Source of the DNA: Marinomonas maritima
Lineage (GTDB): Bacteria > Pseudomonadota > Gammaproteobacteria > Pseudomonadales > Marinomonadaceae
Length of the DNA stretch: 64,000 nucleotides
Assembly: GCF_024435075.2 (NCBI RefSeq)
Contig: NZ_JAMZEG020000001.1
Coordinates: 868,001-932,000 of the forward strand
Direction: 5' to 3'
The notes under the pieces are model-generated. The model worked only from the letters and a program-made list of their open reading frames with translations. It was not told the origin of the DNA and ran no database searches. Each line of letters opens with the position of its first letter. Position 1 is the stretch's first letter. Positions 62,084-64,000 of this stretch are shown here, one piece after another. The position numbers and the translations under genes are program-made.

Positions 62084-63360
62084 AGCATGGTCAGTGGGTT
62101 TTCCAAATAGGCTTTCCAATGGTTGCAAAAACGCGCCATGGTAGCGCCATCAATTATCCTGTGATCACCAGACCAGCTGACTTGAATGATTTTACGTGCT
62201 TCCACCAGACCATCGGCGTTAAAGCGCGGTAAGGTTTGCATACGGCCTAAGGCCGCAATGGCCACTTCCGGTTGGTTGATAATGGGTGTTGCCACTGTGC
62301 CTCCTAAGGCGCCAATGTTTGACAGGGTAATAGTGCCACCTTTCATCTCATTGGGCGCTAATTTCCCCTCACGGGCGGCGGTTGCCAGACGGTTAATTTC
62401 CAAGCTTAGTTCGAGTAACGAGAGATGTTGAACGCCTTTGACATTAGGCACTAACAATCCCAATGGGGTATCGGCGGCCATGCCAATATTGATCTCACTC
62501 AGATAGGTAAGCTCGCTGCAGGTTTCGTTGACTCGGCTATTGAGTAAGGGGAAATGCGGCAATGTCAGCGCCAGTGCTTTCATAAAAAAGGGCAGCATGC
62601 TGAGCTTGGCGCCGTGGGCGGCAAATTCCGCTTTTAGCTCTATGCGCAAGGCGTCTAAGAGGGTCACGTCCAACTCTTCCATATAGGTAAAGTGGGGAAT
62701 CTGCTGTACCGCTTGGGTCATTTGCTTGGCCATAACCGCACGGATGCCCTTGATGGGTTCACTGCGGTCACCGCTCATACTGGCGGCCGTTTTATCACTA
62801 GGAGGGACAAGGTTCAAGGAATGCGAAGCGGCCGTTTGCGTTTGCGATGGCGCAGCGGACAAGTCTTCTTTCGTTACTCGGCCATTTTTACCTGACCCTG
62901 CCACTTGGCTTAATTCGATATTGCATTCACGGGCTAAGCGGCGCACCGCTGGACTGGCGATGGCTTTACCACTCTGGGCTAATAAAGGGCAAGGTGCTGA
63001 GTCGCTGGCGCGATTAACACTCTCAGCTTGCTGTTCTCCGGCCCAGTTTTGCGTCTGTGACTGTGACGCAGCGTCAGTAGCCGCTAGTTCGTCTGTTGCC
63101 TGCTCCTGCGAAGGTGTTGCGCTGGCGACTTCTATTTCAAATAAGGGTTGATGAACTTTGGCTATTTCCCCTTTGGCGTAATACAGCTTGCTGATGCGGC
63201 CCGTGTACATGGAGGTGATTTCTACTAAGGCCTTGTCTGTCATCACATCGGCCACGGATTGATCTTCCACAATCTGCATGCCTTCTTGAATATGCCAGTC
63301 TACGAGTTCGCATTCGATGATGCCTTCACCGATATCCGGCAGAATAAAGTCGATTTTCAT
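62068..63360 (-). CDS. bkdB: Branched-chain 2-oxo acid dehydrogenase E2 (dihydrolipoyl acyltransferase)
   Basis: 430 residues in the standard order: lipoyl domain with TDKALVEI (lipoyl K43), an Ala/Gln/Thr-rich linker, peripheral-subunit-binding domain (about 134-169: ASPAVRRLAREC ... GRVTKEDL) and a catalytic domain ending in SWSGDHRIIDGATMARF with H400 and D404. GGAGCA precedes the ATG. It follows E1-beta by 26 bp. An E3 gene is not downstream in this window; the next gene is the kinase. Confidence 0.94.
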   Translation of the reverse strand: MKIDFILPDIGEGIIECELVDWHIQEGMQIVEDQSVADVMTDKALVEITSMYTGRISKLYYAKGEIAKVHQPLFEIEVASATPSQEQATDELAATDAASQSQTQNWAGEQQAESVNRASDSAPCPLLAQSGKAIASPAVRRLARECNIELSQVAGSGKNGRVTKEDLSAAPSQTQTAASHSLNLVPPSDKTAASMSGDRSEPIKGIRAVMAKQMTQAVQQIPHFTYMEELDVTLLDALRIELKAEFAAHGAKLSMLPFFMKALALTLPHFPLLNSRVNETCSELTYLSEINIGMAADTPLGLLVPNVKGVQHLSLLELSLEINRLATAAREGKLAPNEMKGGTITLSNIGALGGTVATPIINQPEVAIAALGRMQTLPRFNADGLVEARKIIQVSWSGDHRIIDGATMARFCNHWKAYLENPLTMLTQLR

Positions 63361-63386
63361 TGCTGTGCTCCTGTCAGTATCGATGG

Positions 63387-64000
63387 TTAAAACGTCATGC
63401 TGGCGATGATGGCTTCATAGGTTTTAAGGTGGTCTGGCATATATTCTTTTTCCAGCGCCAGCGGGAAAGGGGTGTCTAACCCAGTCACCCTAACGATGGG
63501 CGACTCTAAATATAAAAAGCATTGCTGCTGAATTTCGGCGGCAATTTCGGCGCCAAAACCACAGGTGCGGCTAGCTTCATGATTGATGATCAAGCGGCCA
63601 GTTTTGCGCACGGATTCGGCGACTAGATCGCGGTCCCACGGTAACAGGGTGCGTAAATCAATGACTTCGCAGGAGATGTCTTCTTGTTCCGCCATATCGG
63701 CGGCTTTTTCAATGGCCTCCATTTGAGCGCCCCATGCCAACAGCGTAATGTCGCGGCCGCTGCGGACGATTTCCCCTTTGCCCAGCGGTATTTGGTAATC
63801 CCCATTGGGGACTTCGCCAATGGAAGCGCGATAGAGCTTTTTGGGTTCAAAAAATATGACGGGATTGTTGTCTCGAATGGCCGCCAATAATAAGCCCTTG
63901 GCTTGTTCTGGATTACGCGGTACCACCACCACTAAACCTGGGGTGTGGGTAAAATAGGCTTCTGGCGATTGCGAATGATAGAGGGCCCCGTTGATACCGC
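63387..64000 (-). CDS. bkdA2: Branched-chain 2-oxo acid dehydrogenase E1 beta subunit, 3' part
   Basis: The frame runs off the window edge, giving the C-terminal 204 residues. LYHSQSPEAYFTHTPGLVVVVPRNPEQ, IRDNNPVIFFEPKKLYR, VIDLRTLLPWDRDLVAESV, IINHEASRTCGFGAEIAAEI and the final MPDHLKTYEAI are typical of BkdA2/TPP-dependent beta subunits. The start codon and E1-alpha lie outside. Transcribed ahead of bkdB and the kinase. Confidence 0.93.
   Translation of the reverse strand, partial: GINGALYHSQSPEAYFTHTPGLVVVVPRNPEQAKGLLLAAIRDNNPVIFFEPKKLYRASIGEVPNGDYQIPLGKGEIVRSGRDITLLAWGAQMEAIEKAADMAEQEDISCEVIDLRTLLPWDRDLVAESVRKTGRLIINHEASRTCGFGAEIAAEIQQQCFLYLESPIVRVTGLDTPFPLALEKEYMPDHLKTYEAIIASMTF

Overview
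The window reads as chromosomal DNA of a marine gammaproteobacterium. Marinomonas or a close Oceanospirillales relative is my best guess; the supports are the carboxynorspermidine genes, YbaM, YegD and NnrU homologues, a complete phn C-P lyase operon and LiuR-controlled branched-chain catabolism. No rRNA, tRNA, CRISPR array, prophage or intact transposase was recognised. The taxonomic call is inference.

Layout. (1) 1-5452: housekeeping and small genes: the 5' part of ygiQ, a thiopurine methyltransferase, a YbaM-like small protein, a DinB-fold protein, an LRR-protein kinase, ribH2 behind an FMN riboswitch, and a MliC-like lipoprotein. (2) 5573-13634: a five-gene cobalamin operon, cobJ-cobM-cobW-cobN-cbiX. 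It pairs a late cobalt chelatase subunit with a His-rich CbiX. (3) 13837-20428: an OsmC protein, the two-gene norspermidine branch (nspC and its dehydrogenase), NnrU, a YegD-type Hsp70 relative, and a CbiM-like membrane protein behind a cobalamin riboswitch. (4) 20508-31514, minus strand: phnCDE-phnF-phnGHIJKLMNP, a complete phosphonate uptake and C-P lyase operon without phnO. Its leader holds a good Pho box and a 12-bp palindrome that recurs in front of phnF and is a likely PhnF operator. (5) 31515-32195: a junction with a LysR C-terminal remnant, hairpins and REP-like palindromes. (6) 32196-59974: branched-chain amino acid catabolism. The liu (leucine/isovalerate) genes and LiuR are on the minus strand. 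On the plus strand are an acyl-CoA synthetase, a five-gene Liv-type ABC importer, a thiolase, then mmsA, acyl-CoA dehydrogenase, enoyl-CoA hydratase, 3-hydroxyisobutyryl-CoA hydrolase, mmsB, an SDR and etfBA. An AraC regulator diverges from mmsA. (7) 60203-64000, minus strand: bkd E1-beta (cut by the window edge), bkd E2, and a 610-residue Hanks-type kinase directly downstream.

How the parts fit. The bkd complex makes branched acyl-CoAs; the liu branch takes isovaleryl-CoA to acetoacetate and acetyl-CoA; the mms/ivd branch takes isobutyryl- and 2-methylbutyryl-CoA to propionyl-CoA and acetyl-CoA; EtfAB takes electrons from the acyl-CoA dehydrogenases. Three LiuR-type operators (41647, 41895, 51510) link the liu, importer/ligase and mms blocks into one predicted regulon. 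The strongest leads for follow-up are the interleaved PhoB/PhnF promoter, the kinase next to the branched-chain dehydrogenase, and the repeated short tandem duplications at gene junctions.
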